Source: Paraspadella gotoi (Eukaryota > Chaetognatha). From it: DNA of 64,000 bases. Shown piece after piece: positions 51,550 through 64,000 of the stretch. The first letter of the stretch is position 1, and each line of letters begins with the position of its first letter. The position numbers and the translations under genes were made by a program. Location of the stretch: the NCBI GenBank assembly GCA_051294375.1, contig CM119267.1, positions 1,766,099-1,830,098 of the forward strand. The letters are read 5' to 3'. Under the pieces are notes generated by a model. That model searched no databases. It had not been told where the DNA came from and was given only the letters and a program-made list of their open reading frames with translations.

Positions 51550-51899
51550 CGACGCGAGAAAAGCCTCTTTTCTCTTTGGAACGTGAGACTCTGTGGAGGA
51601 AGGGGATTGAAACATGACGGAGGATGACAACAACGACAACAACAACAACGANNNNNNNNNNNNNNNNNNNNNNNNNNNNNNNNNNNNNNNNNNNNNNNNN
51701 NNNNNNNNNNNNNNNNNNNNNNNNNNNNNNNNNNNNNNNNNNNNNNNNNNNNNNNNNNNNNNNNNNNNNNNNNNNNNNNNNNNNNNNNNNNNNNNNNNNN
51801 NNNNNNNNNNNNNNNNNNNNNNNNNNNNNNNNNNNNNNNNNNNNTATGAGTAAATATAAGTAAAAATGCTTTAAGTGAATATGACGTTTTTTCCATATA

Positions 51900-52190
51900 A
51901 ACTAATTTCCACTCACACGATTCCATCTAAACTTTATATCCAGCTTCATCACACACTTTCCTACCCACACACAAAATTTCATTCCAATCCATCCATCCAA
52001 TTACGTCTGACTGACGGAGGGACGAACGGACGGACGGACATCATTTTTTTGGCATAATTTATCATAATTCGATGTTCTGATATGATAAAAATGATTTACC
52101 GACAAGATTTAGGGGTGGGACTGACGGACCGACACAGTGAATTATAGAGTCGGAATCTGCGATGAGCAGATCCGACTAAAAATTTGAAGA
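51900..52190. mobile_element. putative transposon remnant, second copy
   Basis: Words shared with 14.27-14.62 kb. A preceding AAATTTCATTCCAATCCATC and runs of GACGGA resemble the tails of some arthropod and other invertebrate transposons (inference). Confidence 0.5.
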
Positions 52191-52510
52191 GAATCGACGT
52201 TATAATCAAAATCCCAGGATTAGTAACTACATATATACGTCAACAAATTATGATTCCTTTTATCTAAATTAAATGAAAATGTCTAAAGGTTTGATTGAGA
52301 TTTTCTCTCTTTCGCCCAAAATAGAGAAAAAATAGGAAGCAAATGAGACAGATGGTTTGAGCTGCTATCAGTCACCAACAGATCCTTTGGCGGTCTTGCT
52401 CTCTGTCTCCTCCTCCTCCTCCTCCTCCTCCTCCTCCTCCACGCTTATTTCTGCGGATGACAGTCAAAAATCTCAGGCATCCATTTTCCCTTTGATTCCG
52501 CGTCAAAAAT

Positions 52511-52544
<34 letters not shown>

Positions 52545-53170
52545 NNNNNNNNNNNNNNNNNNNNNNNNNNNNNNNNNNNNNNNNNNNNNNNNNNNNNNNN
52601 NNNNNNNNNNNNNNNNNNNNNNNNNNNNNNNNNNNNNNNNNNNNNNNNNNNNNNNNNNNNNNNNNNNNNNNNNNNNNNNNNNNNNNNNNNNNNNNNNNNN
52701 NNNNNNNNNNNNNNNNNNNNNNNNNNNNGGGTCTGAGGTGAAGTTTCGAGAAAAGGGAGAAGAGAGATATAATTGGAATGAGTTGAGAAAGGATGTGAAA
52801 AAAAATGGGAGACAGACAGACAGACAGACAGACNNNNNNNNNNNNNNNNNNNNNNNNNNNNNNNNNNNNNNNNNNNNNNNNNNNNNNNNNNNNNNNNNNN
52901 NNNNNNNNNNNNNNNNNNNNNNNNNNNNNNNNNNNNNNNNNNNNNNNNNNNNNNNNNNNNNNNNNNNNNNNNNNNNNNNNNNNNNNNNNNNNNNNNNNNN
53001 NNNNNNNNNNNNNNNNNNNNNNNNNNNNNNNNNNNNNNNNNNNNNNNNNNNNNNNNNNNNNNNNNNNNNNNNNNNNNNNNNNNNNNNNNNNNNNNNNNNN
53101 NNNNNNNNNNNNNNNNNNNNNNNNNNNNNNNNNNNNNNNNNNNNNNNNNNNNAAAAAAAAAAGAAATAAT
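52190..53170. other. no gene seen; SSRs and two N fills
   Basis: (CTC)n at 52408-52440, (GTC)n at 52512-52544, (GACA)n at 52811-52833, N fill 52545-52728 and 52834-53152. Long frames here pass through N. Confidence 0.85.
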
Positions 53171-53189
53171 TTTTTAATCATTTTTTTCT

Positions 53190-53815
53190 TTTATATTTTT
53201 AGATTATTTTTCTCCGATTTCGACTCAATTTCGCCAACGAAATCTCATAGAGTTTTCTTCTCCATTCTCCCCCCCCCCTTTGTCAGCTTCCACCCCTTGT
53301 CCGCTTCTCCCCCCTTGTCCGCTTCTCCCGTTGTCCGCTTCCCCCCTCCCTTCCTCCAAAAAAAGGATTATGAACTTTACTCTTCCTCTTCTTCTTCTTC
53401 CTCCTTCTCNNNNNNNNNNNNNNNNNNNNNNNNNGTGTTTTTATTAGATCTCTTATTTTGTTCTGATTACCTGTGATGTACCGAATCAAGTGTCGGCCAA
53501 CGAGAATAGAGTTTATCTCTTTTTTCCGTACCATTCGTCCCGACGACGACCCCGGTCGCCTTTGTCAGCTTCCCAACCCGCTTGTTCGCTTTCTCCCCCC
53601 CCCCTTGTCCCGCCTTCTCCCGTTGTCCCCCGCTTCCACCCGAATCCTTTCCCACCTCCAAAAAAAAGGATTTATGGAAACTTTTACTTCCATTCCCTCT
53701 TTCCTTTTCCTATTCCCTTTCCCTCCTTCCTTGCCTTCCTTCCTCTCACCTTTTGTCTTGAAAATTTTCTCCTCAGATTTTTATTCAAGGATTAAAAAAA
53801 ATCCTCGATCGATAA
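53190..53815. repeat. noisy duplicate around a 25-N gap
   Basis: 53260-53400 and 53555-53740 share TTTGTCAGCTTCC, TTGTCCGCTTCTCCC, CGTTGTCC, TCCAAAAAAAGGATT and ATGAACTTT/ATGGAAACTTTT. The 25-N gap is 53410-53434. Confidence 0.85.
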
Positions 53816-53999
53816 AAGATAAAATCGGATGAAGGCGCCTGAAATCCGGCGGACCCTGATCGGGCGCCAATCGAACGACTCATCGATCGACAATCGCGCG
53901 CCGAAGCCGAAGCACCGATTGTAAAGCCAATCAATCATAATTCTAGTCTATTAAAAGGTTTAGTTAATTTTTAAAATGGTTCAGTCGTAATTTCAGGAT

Positions 54000-54160
<161 letters not shown>

Positions 54161-54559
54161 CTTGAGAGTCATCGTATATGCGGTATGAGTACATAGTATT
54201 ATATAATATTATATACATACAAAAACTAAAAGACTATTGAAGATGGGGGGGGGTTCTTTCTCTTTCTTTCTCTTGAGCTTTTGTCCTTAACTTTGACCTC
54301 ATATTTCTTTTCACTCTTATTCTCTCTCTCTCTTTTAACCAAAATATTTTTTACTTTTTTGTGTCTGTTTTTCTTGCATTTACTTCGCAAATGAACTATG
54401 GTTAAGCGATGTTAACCGAAATATATTGCTCAAATAAAAATAATATGCGTTTTCCTCATAAAACGATGTTAATCACCAATACTTATTATTTATTTATTTA
54501 TTAAAATATTAAAATCGAATTTCAACTAATATATTTTACATTTGAATTTGAAAGAACTT

Positions 54560-57500
54560 CAAGTTTAAATTTCTTTTCTTTGGCTTTTGAACGGGCGGGA
54601 CATCGGAAACCCGATTGCTTTGGGTCGCCCTTCTGCAAATGAATTGACTTCATTGTGCAGGTTCAATTATGTATTCATGCTTTTTGTCATTGCTGTGTTA
54701 AAACTATTTAATTGGTTTCTATGTAATTTTAATTTAAATATTTTAATTAATTATTGGTTAATAAAACCCCATGTAAAAATTAACCATGCTTTTCATTTCA
54801 AAAAAAAGGAGTAACAGATTTTAGGTCCTGCCGATGCTATCAGGTGCGCTTTTTTCTTAATTACTTTGTTTACTCGTTCATAGTACACGCCATAGTTTTA
54901 ATATACAAGAACAAATAAAAACATTCAATAACAAAGCTTTAAAAAAATAAAGAAAAAACCAAAAAAACGCCAAAAATAAAAGTCAACTTGTGGAAAAACC
55001 AGAACAAATAAATCTAAATGTAATGCTGAATTCAAGTATCAAAAAAAGGAAATATCTGTGGGCAGCCAAAAACACATTAATTTACCGTAAACGCTCTTTC
55101 AAAAGATCTAAAAAACGCTAGCGGAACTCTCATGAACATGTGTGTACTCAAATAGATTAAACTTTAAAAAATATATAGTTCAAGTTAATTTGTTTTAAAA
55201 GTTTTCTCTCCAATTTTTCTTCAGCTTAACACCATCAAAAATTCACGAATTACGGAAAAACCTTTTCTGCTCGCCAATCGCCCTAATTTCTTTTTTTTCC
55301 CATCGAACACTCTCTCTTCTCTCTTCCTTTTCCCTCCCTTTCCGCCCTCTTTCCCTCCTTCCTCCCTCCCTTCCTCCCTCTTTTCTTCCTTCCCGCTCCA
55401 CTGTCCTTCCTTCCTTCTCTCCCTCCCTTTCTCCTCTCCCCTTTTTCTCTCCTCCCTTCCTCCCCTCTTCCCTTCCTCCTTCTTCTCCCCTCCCTCCTCC
55501 CTCCCGTCCCTCATCCCCGGCGTGCCGGACCCGTGTCCAAAAGTCCGTGTCAAACCCGTCGGAGTAAAATCTGGCAAGAACGTAACAACTAGCGTTTCAA
55601 GCTTTTATCATGCGGGCCAAGACTCGGCCCACTCAGTATCGGGGATCATCTTACCTTCGGTTCACGATTTTGACTTTTTCGGCGCCCTAAAAAAAAAAAA
55701 AAAAAAAAGAGGAAAAAGAAGAAAAGTTTTTTTTATTCTCTGTTTTCGTTTTTCTTTTTCTTTTTCTTTTTTTTGTTCCCCTATTTTCCTCTGGGTCACG
55801 TGACATGGGAAGGATGGAAGCAATGGATGAATGGGGGAAGGAGAGAGAGAGAGGAGCAGAGAGAGAGAACAGAGGAGAGAGACGAGAGAGGAAGATGCGA
55901 CGACAAAGGATTTAAAAAAGCATCGAACAGATGGAAGAGAAAACAAGTAACCAAAGGTCTTGGGTCAGTTACAAGTTGGGTCAATGAGGGAGTTTGGGTT
56001 TCGTGTATGGTCAAGAAATTTGCTGAGTTAATTTGCGCTTTGCCGAGGACATTCATTGGTCTAAAATCTTGATTTTTTTGATTGATTTAATGGGATGTTG
56101 GGGATTACTTATACTATACATTTTATTTAAACTAAGAATTATCTGTTAAAAAACCAATTGTGATTGAGATTGGGATTGTCGTGGTGATTCGATTGTTCAT
56201 CAGAAAAGCTGGAAATAACTCTGGTTATCTACAAAAGTCGGTAAGAAATTTGGGGTGAGGAGAGACACAAATATGTGGAATCTCCTGTAATGTCGGTATC
56301 TCTTCTCTCTTTCTCTTTATTTCTCTCTTTCGTCTCTCTCTCTCTCTCTCTCTCTCCTCTCTCCTTCCCCCTTTCTTCCCCCCCCTACCCCCCGAAATTG
56401 GCCTTCGGGGTCCGGACCGTGAAAAAAAAAGAAAAAACGTTGCCTCCTCGGGCTGTAGGGGCGGCGAGAAGTTTGGTCGCGAGGGCGCAGGGGCGGCCCC
56501 CGACGAAGGGCACGCGCGGGCTGAAGGATGGGCGACCAAGAGAGGTAAAGAAAGGTTCTATTGAAGCGGAGCGAATGAAAAGGAGGGCGGCCATCTTTAG
56601 TTTGGGTTGGAAGTCGTAGGGGCGTGGACGCCGAACGAAGAGGGTGAGGCAGGAGTGAGGGACCGGAGGAGTGTCGGAAATGAAGGATTGGGCGTTAGAA
56701 TTTGGTAAGAAACTTACCAAGAGGAGGAGGGAGGCGAGGAGGGAGAAGGCAGGAGGAATGTATGCGAGCAGGAGGAAGAGGAAGACTGGAATAGTGAAAT
56801 GTAAGGGAAAAATATAGAGGAGAATAGAAAGAAAGGAAAGAAATGAAAGACATGAAATAAAAAAAAAAGACAAGGGAAATAAAGAAGCGAATCCAAAATA
56901 ATGAAATAATAATTCAGGGAATACGATATCAGTTTTAGTATTGAAAATCGCGGATGGGATAGGGGGCGGGGCGGACGACGATTTCAAGTGCTGAAACATT
57001 TCCCAAGATGACGTGAGAAAGAGATGCGCAAGTCGGGCAAAAAGCCGTTGAGGCCTCATTTGGGCTGCGAATCAAGACGGCAGTGGAAAAAAAAAAGGAA
57101 GTCTTTGGTTTGGTTGTCATTAATCGTCGGTTTCCATGCAAAGAAAAAGGCCGACATAGATCCATTGATTGCCCAATGTGCCGTTTTGGGGGTGAAGGCA
57201 AGGGCTTTTGTGGCCTTGGGCGGGCTTCGGATTCGGGCACGGGGATCGGATGGAGAGAGAGAGGGGGGAGACGGAGAGAGAGAAGAAGATGATAAGACGA
57301 GCAGGAGCATGAGAGAGAGGTCAGTGACGCAAGGAAAGAGCACGAGAGGACAGGAAAGTTTTTTGGATAGCTCAGAACTATCAAGCCCCGACTAGGTAGG
57401 GGATACCAAAATCAGTTGGGAGGGCAGGTAGAGAGAGTAGAGGGGGAGATAAGACCTAGGAGAAGCAGGGCAGGTTGTTAAAAGGGCGGAGAGAGACTCG

Positions 57501-58995
57501 AAAGGACTGATTAGGCTGAACGAGACCACGGGAGGCTTAATTTGCGACCAATAAATGTGCAAGCGATCGAGAGACATACTATAATAGCACAAAGGTAGCC
57601 AACGGCTGAGAAGATAGGTGAACGGAGAGAGAGATGGAGAGAGAGAGAGAGAGGAGAGAGAGCAGAGAGATTGATGATGCGATTATAGAAAAAAAAAAGA
57701 ATACCCACCCCTCCCGATTAATATCGTCGGGATCTATTTTTGCAGTGCGAAGGGGCGGCGGGTAAACCAAAACGTCGAAGTTTCTCTTTGGCTGACGACC
57801 ATCGAAGATGCGTTTGGGTTCGCTTCTGCAATGAATTGGACTTCATTGTCGAGGTTCATTGTAATTCAATGCTTTTGTTCATTGTGTGTTAATATTTAAG
57901 GTTTATTAATAATATTTAATAATATTGGTTTAAAAACCAGTTAAAATTAACCATTTCATTCAAAAAGATCAATTTTTTAGTAACCTGCATTGCTATCGTG
58001 CGTTTTTTAAATTATGTTACTTGTTTAATATTTAACACTTTTCAAGTAGATGTAGCGAGAAATAAGTAAAATAGTCATGAACAAAGTCTTTAAAAAAAGT
58101 AAAAGGGAAAACCAAAAAACCCAAAATAAAGAAGAACTGTGGAAAACAGAACAATAAATTCTAATTGTTTAAGATGTGTAAATTTCAGTATCAAAAAGGA
58201 AATATCTGTGCAGCCAAAACATTAATTACCGTAAACGCTCTAAAAAAAGATCAAAACGTTAGCGAAACTCTCTACAGTGTGTACTAAATTAAGTTAACTT
58301 AAAAAATATTTCAATTAATTAGTTTAAAGTTTTTTCTTCCAATTTTCTTCAGCTTAAACATAAAATTCACGGATTAGGAAAAACCTTTTTCTGTCGCCAA
58401 TCGGCCTAATCTTTTTTTCCTCGACCTCTCTTTCTCTCCTTCCCTCCCTCCCTTCCTCCTTCTCTCCCTCCCTTCCTCCCTCCCTTCCTCCCTCTTTTCT
58501 CTCCTTCGCTCCCTCCCCTTCCTCCTTCTCTCCCTCCCTTTCTCCTCCCTCTTTCTCTCCCTCCCTTCCTCCCTCCTCTCCCTTCCTCCTTCTCTTCCCC
58601 TTTCCTCCCTCCCTCCCTCATCCCCCGGGCGTGGCGGACCGTGTCAAAGTCCGTGTCAAACCGCGTCGGAAGCATGCGAGCGTCAAACTGCGTCAAAACG
58701 CGTCACGTGCCACTCCACGTCATCGGCATCGACTTCGTCACGGAAATTCTCTGACTTTTTTCGGCCCTTAAAAAAAAAAAAAAAAAGGAAAAAAAGAAAA
58801 GAAAGAAAGGGCTTTTTTTTTATTCTCTTTTCTTTTTTCTTTTTCTTTCTTTTTTTTTTTCCCCCTATTTTCCTCTGGTCACACGTGACATGGGAAGGAT
58901 TGAAAGCAATTGGATGGAATGGGGGAAGGAGAGAGAGGAGAGAGAGAAGAGAGAGGAGAGGAGAGAAGACAGAGAGAGGAACAGGAGAAGGAAGG
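54560..58995. repeat. noisy direct duplication, 54.56-55.90 and 57.74-58.99 kb
   Basis: Shared in order: TGAATTG-GACTTCATTGT; AAATTAACCAT; GGAAATATCTGTG; AATTTACCGTAAACGCTCT; CAATTTTCTTCAGCTTAA; GGAAAAACCTTTT; CT tract; GTGTCAAAGTCCGTGTCAAA; poly-A; TTCCTCTGGTCACGTGACAT; GGGAAGGATTG. Confidence 0.87.
56935..57735. other. no gene recognised between the duplicated arms
   Basis: Moderate-GC DNA with 95-149-residue frames on both strands (such as 56935-57384 minus). No domain or splice framework seen, and overlapping open frames on both strands suggest composition. Confidence 0.45.
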
Positions 58996-60114
58996 TAGAG
59001 AAGAGAAAAGAGCGGGACGAGGATAAAAAAGATCGACAGATGGAAGGAGAAAAAAAAAACAATGGTCCGACTTTATTTTTCCCCCACTTTTTCCTTCTTT
59101 TCTTTTTTTTTACTTCTTTTATATTTTATTTTTTTTACTTTTTTCTTTCCTTTTACTTTTTATATTTTTCTTTCTTTCGTTTCTTTCCTTTTATTTCATT
59201 TTTTCTTTTTTTTTTCTTTCCCTTCCTGATCTTCTTAAATTTTTTGGTATTTTTCAATATTTTCTTTCTTTTTTTCCTTTACTTCATTTTCCAACTTTTA
59301 TATCTAACCTCTTTCCTTTTTCTTTTCGATTTTTCCCATGGTCTGGATTTCCAAACCCAACTTTCATAATTTTTATTGATCTTTTTTCTTTTTTGAAAGT
59401 CTTNNNNNNNNNNNNNNNNNNNNNNNNNAAAAGAAAGGAAAAGAAAGGAAAAGTGGGAAATAAAGTCGGAAACCATTGTTTTTCTCCTTCCATCTGTCGA
59501 TCTTTTTTATCCTTCGTCGCATCTTCTCNNNNNNNNNNNNNNNNNNNNNNNNNGGATTATAAAGTGCATAGCTAAAAATAACTGGATTATCAGCTGGAAT
59601 GATTAAGATTCTAAAGAAGTGAATGTAAGCAGCTAGACTTCATTATTTTCGTTGGGAGAGAATTGGCCGATTTTGGATGGAAATGCTGCTCTCTTTATTT
59701 TCTTTTCTTTTTTTTTATTTCATTCTTAGGTTTTTCTTTCTTGGGAGGTGGAAGCTCGAAAAGGATATCTGTCAATTCGCTTTCGTCATTTTACTACATC
59801 TAATATTTTTCTTCAATTTCACTATTCATGCAATCCGTCGAATTTCCTCGCGTCCATCATCCGAAAAATTAAGTTAAACTCTCCCTCCCTCCTCCTCCTC
59901 ATCCTCGCTCCTCTTGGGGTAAGTTCTCTAAAAGTTTGAAAATAAAACATGACAAAACTGTATTCATGTGGCATAAAATGTTGCGATGCCACGCGCTTCC
60001 AAGATTCATCCTTACGAAAGCGTTCGCAGCACCCATATCTCTATATTCAGAGCAGTATACCATGACGTCGTTTTCTCTATCAACGATATGCAGAGAGAGA
60101 AGACGAGAGATCAG

Positions 60115-60146
<32 letters not shown>

Positions 60147-60439
60147 CAGACCGCCTCACCCTCTCGTTCGGGGCGGCCCGCTCCCTACGACTCACCCAAC
60201 TATAAGACTTCGCTCATCTTTCATGTACCGTCCCTTCAAAGGTACTGTGTCTACCTTCTGTGCCATGCCTATCAGTACGCGCTGTGTGCTCTAGTCGGCC
60301 GGCCACTCGCCTCGGTACACAGATCATTCTCCGGCCCATCAGCCGAGGAGGCAACGGTTTTCTTTTTTCACGGCCCGACGACCCGAAGGCATTCGGGGTA
60401 GGGGTGGAGACGAGGCAGAGAGGAGGAGAGGAGAGGAGG

Positions 60440-60490
<51 letters not shown>

Positions 60491-60769
60491 ACCTTACAGG
60501 AGTTCCAATCATTGTTTGTCTCTCCTCGCTCAATTTACGACTTTTGTTAAGATAAACCAGTAGTCATTTCACTTCTTCTCTGGATCAATTCAATCAAGCA
60601 AACCTATCATCACATCAAATTGTTTTAAGACGAAGATAATTTTAGAGTTTTAAATAAGGTATAGTAATACAGTTAATACATTCCCAATCAATCATTAATT
60701 CAATATCATATAATCAGATTTTAAGACATATGATTGTCCCCAACGCAATTTTCAGAAAATTCTTGACCA

Positions 60770-60930
60770 AACAGAACCCAAAACTTGTAGCTGACACGGC
60801 CAATACTCGCTCATTGACAACCAAACTTGTAAACTGACTCCCAAACTCCACATTGACCCAAACTCCACTTGACCCAACACTTGTAACTGACCCTAAACTC
60901 GCACATTGACCAAACTTCACTGACGCCAAC
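60770..60930. repeat. degenerate minisatellite (AAACTTGTAACTGACCCAAA..)n
   Basis: About four units of roughly 35-40 bp, partly collapsed in the inverted copy near 55970. Confidence 0.8.
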
Positions 60931-60999
60931 TTGAGCCAAAAAGAATTATTTTTCTCTTTGTTCTTATTATCCTGTAAATTCGGCTCTTCCTTATGCCGC

Positions 61000-61086
61000 T
61001 CCTCTTCTTAAACTCCTTCTCCTCTCTCCTCTTCTTCTTTTTTTGTTGTTCTCAGTCGTTTATTTACTCCTTCTGGTATCTTTCAT

Positions 61087-61131
<45 letters not shown>

Positions 61132-61280
61132 TCTCTCTCGTCTCTCTTTCTCTTCTCTCTCTTCTCTCTCTGGATGTGTTGTCGAACCTCGAACTCGACC
61201 GTAGGAACAGAGAAAATGAATTTCTTTCCTATTCATTTTCGTAGTGACAGCGACGATGACGGATGACGATCAAGGCTGAG
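61000..61280. other. no gene seen; CT-rich DNA
   Basis: (CT)n at 61088-61170 with short breaks; the 83-residue frame is Ser/Leu-rich. Confidence 0.7.
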
Positions 61281-61289
61281 TTTGACAGT

Positions 61290-61575
61290 GTTCTCGCTCA
61301 CTTTTGATTTCGTTCTCCACTTTTGTATTTTGTTTCCTCACACTTTTGATTTCGTTTTCGCACTTTTCATTTTTTCTCCCAATTTTCATTTTGTTCTCAG
61401 ATTTTTTTTCTCCACTTTTGAATTGGTTCTACACTTGATTTTGTTTCTAAAGTTTTGATTTATTTCTCCACTTTTGATTTTGTCTCCCACTTTGATTTCG
61501 TTTATGCCATTGTCTTTGTTTCAGGCACTTTTTATTTTTTGCCACCGCAATTACAGTTTCGTTCTCCACATTCAA
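61290..61575. repeat. degenerate 20-25-bp repeat (CACTTTTGATTTTGTTCTC)n
   Basis: About twelve imperfect units. Confidence 0.88.
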
Positions 61576-61760
61576 CTTGAAATCTTTACTTTCTAAGACA
61601 TGCACCCTTATCGATAGGCCTTGCCCGACATTCCATGCTTTCTCCATGCCTGTCTCCCTCTCAAAAAATCTCCGTTTTTTCTCCTCCTCCTCCTCCCTCC
61701 TCTTCATCCTTGGGGCGCCATTTTGTATTTTATACGCCTCTATTTCCGTAGTAGGGGAAC

Positions 61761-61797
<37 letters not shown>

Positions 61798-61946
61798 AGA
61801 AGAGAGGAGAGAGAGAGAGAGAGAGGAGTAGAGAGAAGAGAGAGAGAGGAAATTCGATTGCTAATTTGCATAAATGCATGAGACGGTGGAAACTCTTCCG
61901 TGGCCTTCGCGCGAACTCAAGGCTGATCCGAGCCCGTCATCGAAAG

Positions 61947-62030
<84 letters not shown>

Positions 62031-62475
62031 TTCCCCGGTGCCCATGTAATCCTTTCGATTAAAAGCGATCGGTTGCAAAATTGATGAGTACATACGAAAC
62101 CAGATCCCGACAAACACACCGAGAGACTGAGACAGACAGAGATAGAGAGAGATGGAGAGAGAGAGAGAGACAGACAGACTGGAACACAGAGGATGGCAGT
62201 GAATTGAGATGTCGTAAGTTTCTGTTAGTTTCACGTGATATTTTTTTGGGGGTCACTTTTTAGTAACTATCTTGGACCTTGGTTCTGATACAATATTGTA
62301 CTTTTTTAGTAGTTTATCCGAGTTTATTGAAAAAAATGATTGATTTTTATATTACTTTTATCAATTTCATAGCTCAGTATTCGAAGTGCTTAGTAAAATT
62401 AATTTCCCTAAGAAAGTGTTCCTTTTTCTAAAATATTAACATAAATAAATAATATAAATAAATATAATAACATTG
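61576..62475. other. no gene seen; GA and CT tracts
   Basis: (GA)n 61764-61850, (CT)n 61950-62032, and (GACAGA)n near 62128-62180. The rest is AT-rich. Confidence 0.7.
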
Positions 62476-63330
62476 TATCGGCGGTGGCGAGCGTCGCCGT
62501 AGAGGGAGACGGCTCAACGTCCGAGGATTGGGAATGAAAATATCTTAGTTCAAGTTTCCCTAAATTCGAGATCGGGAGTCGCGACGATGGATAATTGAAG
62601 AAGAGGGAAAAAGGGTTGGCTGAGGCTATCTGGGTTATTTTAGATAACGTTTGATTTGGAATTTTATAAATTCTACATATGCCTCAAAGATAACGACGTC
62701 GAAACGGTTTTGAGACCGTTTATTTACCTTTTCACCGAAATTTTAACGTTTATTTGGATTGTTTACAAATAATTTGGAAATGCTTTTACAACCTCGCCTA
62801 TTTTTAACTTCGATAAATAAACAACTTTTGAAACCTCGATCGTCGACATTTGTAAAATAAGTCTGAAAGCAGAGGCAGCGCAAACAAACATTATATTTAT
62901 AACTCTTCTTTGATCCAAAAAACCCGGGATGTTGATTGTTGAACTAGATCGAGATTGCTTTGATTCAAAGCCTGCAGAGTCCTGTGATTTTGTTATCCTG
63001 TATCATAGATCTTGGCCATACCGAATCATAGTACGCGGCAGAACCCTTCGAAGCAAAGTCATCTCAGACGACGTTCGCACTAGAAAAACAACCCCCAAAA
63101 AAAAACTCGCGCGACGGCGGATAGATATCAAGGACGCCGCCGACCACGAAAAGACCGCGCTGACGACGACTCTGACTCGAGGGCGTCTCCATGGCAACCG
63201 CTTGACGACGGGAGGGAGACGCCGGGGGATTACGGGCACACTCTCCAACGCCCCCTCTCACTCTCTCTCTTCTCTCTCTCTCTCTGCTCTGCTCTGTACG
63301 TATAATGTCAGCGGAGGAGGAGGAGGAGGA
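62476..63330. other. mixed-complexity region, no gene confirmed
   Basis: 62476-62530 is GC-rich and has a short open stretch to a TGA without an acceptor. A 145-residue frame (62929-63366 +) has ordinary composition for about 80 residues, then CT/GGA repeats. It overlaps a partial R1 repeat. I do not recognise it. Confidence 0.35.
62955..63030 (+). repeat. possible R1 5' partial copy
   Basis: GATTCAAAGCCTGCAGAGTCCTG and the following TTGTTATCCTGTATCATAGA resemble the left half of R1. The open frame 62929-63366 begins across this block, which weakens its case as a gene. Confidence 0.4.
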
Positions 63331-63865
63331 GGAAGAGGAGGGATTTCACGTCGTTCTGATTTCTGATTACTTTTCCATGAGGCTGACGTAGGAGGAGAGA
63401 GGGAGAGAGGGAGAAGTAGAGAAGAGGAGAGAGAAGAGGAGACAGAAAAGAAGAGGAGATTACGAGAGGAAGTAGAGAAGTACAGGTAGAGGAGAGAAGT
63501 CGGGGAGAAAATAATAATACACAATTTGTTTACATCCATGTCGTGTGAATTTTACGGAAATGCTTTCCAAGAAATCATCCAAGCGGACAAACTCACAAGC
63601 AAGCTCACAAGCAAACTCACAAGCATCCAAGCAAACTCGTTTTCGAACCGGGAAACTCGAGGACAAACAACTTCGACGCAAATTTCGACCTTCGGCGATC
63701 GACACTACTGTCACATCTCACAATCTCTCACAAGCCCCCTTCACATGTTCACAACTCCCTCTTCACCCCCTTCCCGACCCCATTTTCCCCCCTTCCATCT
63801 CCCAATGTCGTCGTGGACTTAAAAATGCTTCACCCATAAAAAAGATCCTTCGCCGACGGAGGAAA
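63331..63865. other. no gene seen; purine tract and GCAAACTCACAA repeat
   Basis: A/G-rich 63375-63510, a short GCAAGCTCACAA/GCAAACTCACAA repeat at 63595-63640, and C/T-rich DNA at 63740-63800. Confidence 0.65.
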
Positions 63866-63867
63866 GG

Positions 63868-64000
63868 AAATTAGAGGGAGGAAGGGAGGAATTTAGAGGG
63901 AGGAAGGGAGGAATTTAGAGGGAGGAAGGGAGGAATCTAGAGGGAGGAAGGAAGGAATTTAGAGGGAGGAAGAAAGGAATTTAGAGGGAGGAGTTTAGAG
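63868..64000. repeat. 22-bp minisatellite (TTTAGAGGGAGGAAGGGAGG..)n, runs off the window
   Basis: About six units, all purine except TTT, with spacing 22 (TTAGAG at 63871 and 63893). Confidence 0.94.

Larger units (their letters stand above)
55950..60930. repeat. inverted duplication, 55.95-56.93 versus 59.64-60.93 kb
   Basis: The reverse complement of the right arm matches the left arm in order: GGTCAGTTACAAGT; GAGTTTGGG; GGTCAAGAA-TTT; ACAAAAGTCG; GAGGAGAGACA; CTCCTGTAA; (CT)n; CTACCCC-CGAA; CCTTCGGG; GTTGCCTCCTCGG; AACGA-GAGGGTGAGGC; AACTTACC-CAAGAGGA; GAATAGTGAAAT. A smaller foldback (59017-59110 versus 59429-59520) surrounds 25-N gaps at 59404-59428 and 59529-59553. Confidence 0.83.

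Noticed and set aside
52357-53169. 270-residue frames on both strands
   Set aside because: Composed of N fill plus CTC, GTC and GACA microsatellites.
59899-60195. 98-residue minus-strand frame
   Set aside because: Lies in a noisy inverted duplicate and is not open in the other copy; no family recognised.
62476-62545. Possible terminal exon ending in TGA (..GSTSEDWE)
   Set aside because: No AG acceptor in the AT-rich DNA before it, an upstream in-frame stop, and no partner exons.

Overview
This window looks like invertebrate (metazoan) nuclear DNA from a draft assembly. It is AT-rich and very rich in microsatellites, with many runs of N. The eukaryotic assignment rests on one spliced gene: eight exons with GT/AG introns of about 0.1-1.1 kb and compatible reading phase at every junction. 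There are no operons, ribosome binding sites or other prokaryotic signals. I cannot name the phylum. Most of the long open reading frames are translations of (CT)n/(GA)n, (GAC)n/(GTC)n or other low-complexity DNA, or run through N, and I do not annotate them as genes.

The gene (27953-32076, + strand) encodes a divergent SNAP-family (soluble NSF attachment protein, Sec17-like) TPR-helix protein. The first exon or exons, encoding roughly the first 45 residues, were not found and may lie in or near the assembly gap at 25930-26206. The eight visible exons give 334 codons and a stop. A Ser/Thr/Asn-rich insertion separates the early and middle helical repeats. Its introns hold a 48-bp minisatellite next to an acceptor, a 34-bp minisatellite that starts at a splice donor and repeats donor-like sequence, and a foldback (MITE-like) element apparently inserted into that minisatellite.

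Layout: 0-10.5 kb, SSRs, GAC arrays, minisatellites and noisy duplicates; 10.5-11.3 kb, a large N gap; 11.3-17.5 kb, two long noisy direct duplications; 17.7-18.2 kb, a dispersed repeat followed by a hairpin-rich GC island; 20.1-22.2 kb, an imperfect palindrome around a gap; 22.2-27.9 kb, SSRs and gaps; 27.9-32.1 kb, the gene; 32.1-38.7 kb, purine and CT/GA tracts; 38.7-40 kb and 40-46.8 kb, noisy direct duplications; 47-54 kb, minisatellites and gaps; 54.5-61 kb, direct plus inverted duplications; 61-64 kb, more SSRs and minisatellites.

Many duplicated blocks flank gaps of exactly 25 N, differ mostly by small indels, and include inverted copies. That pattern suggests gaps over-filled with uncorrected long reads rather than biology. 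The SNAP-like gene stays in frame across all eight exons, so its stretch appears to be good sequence.
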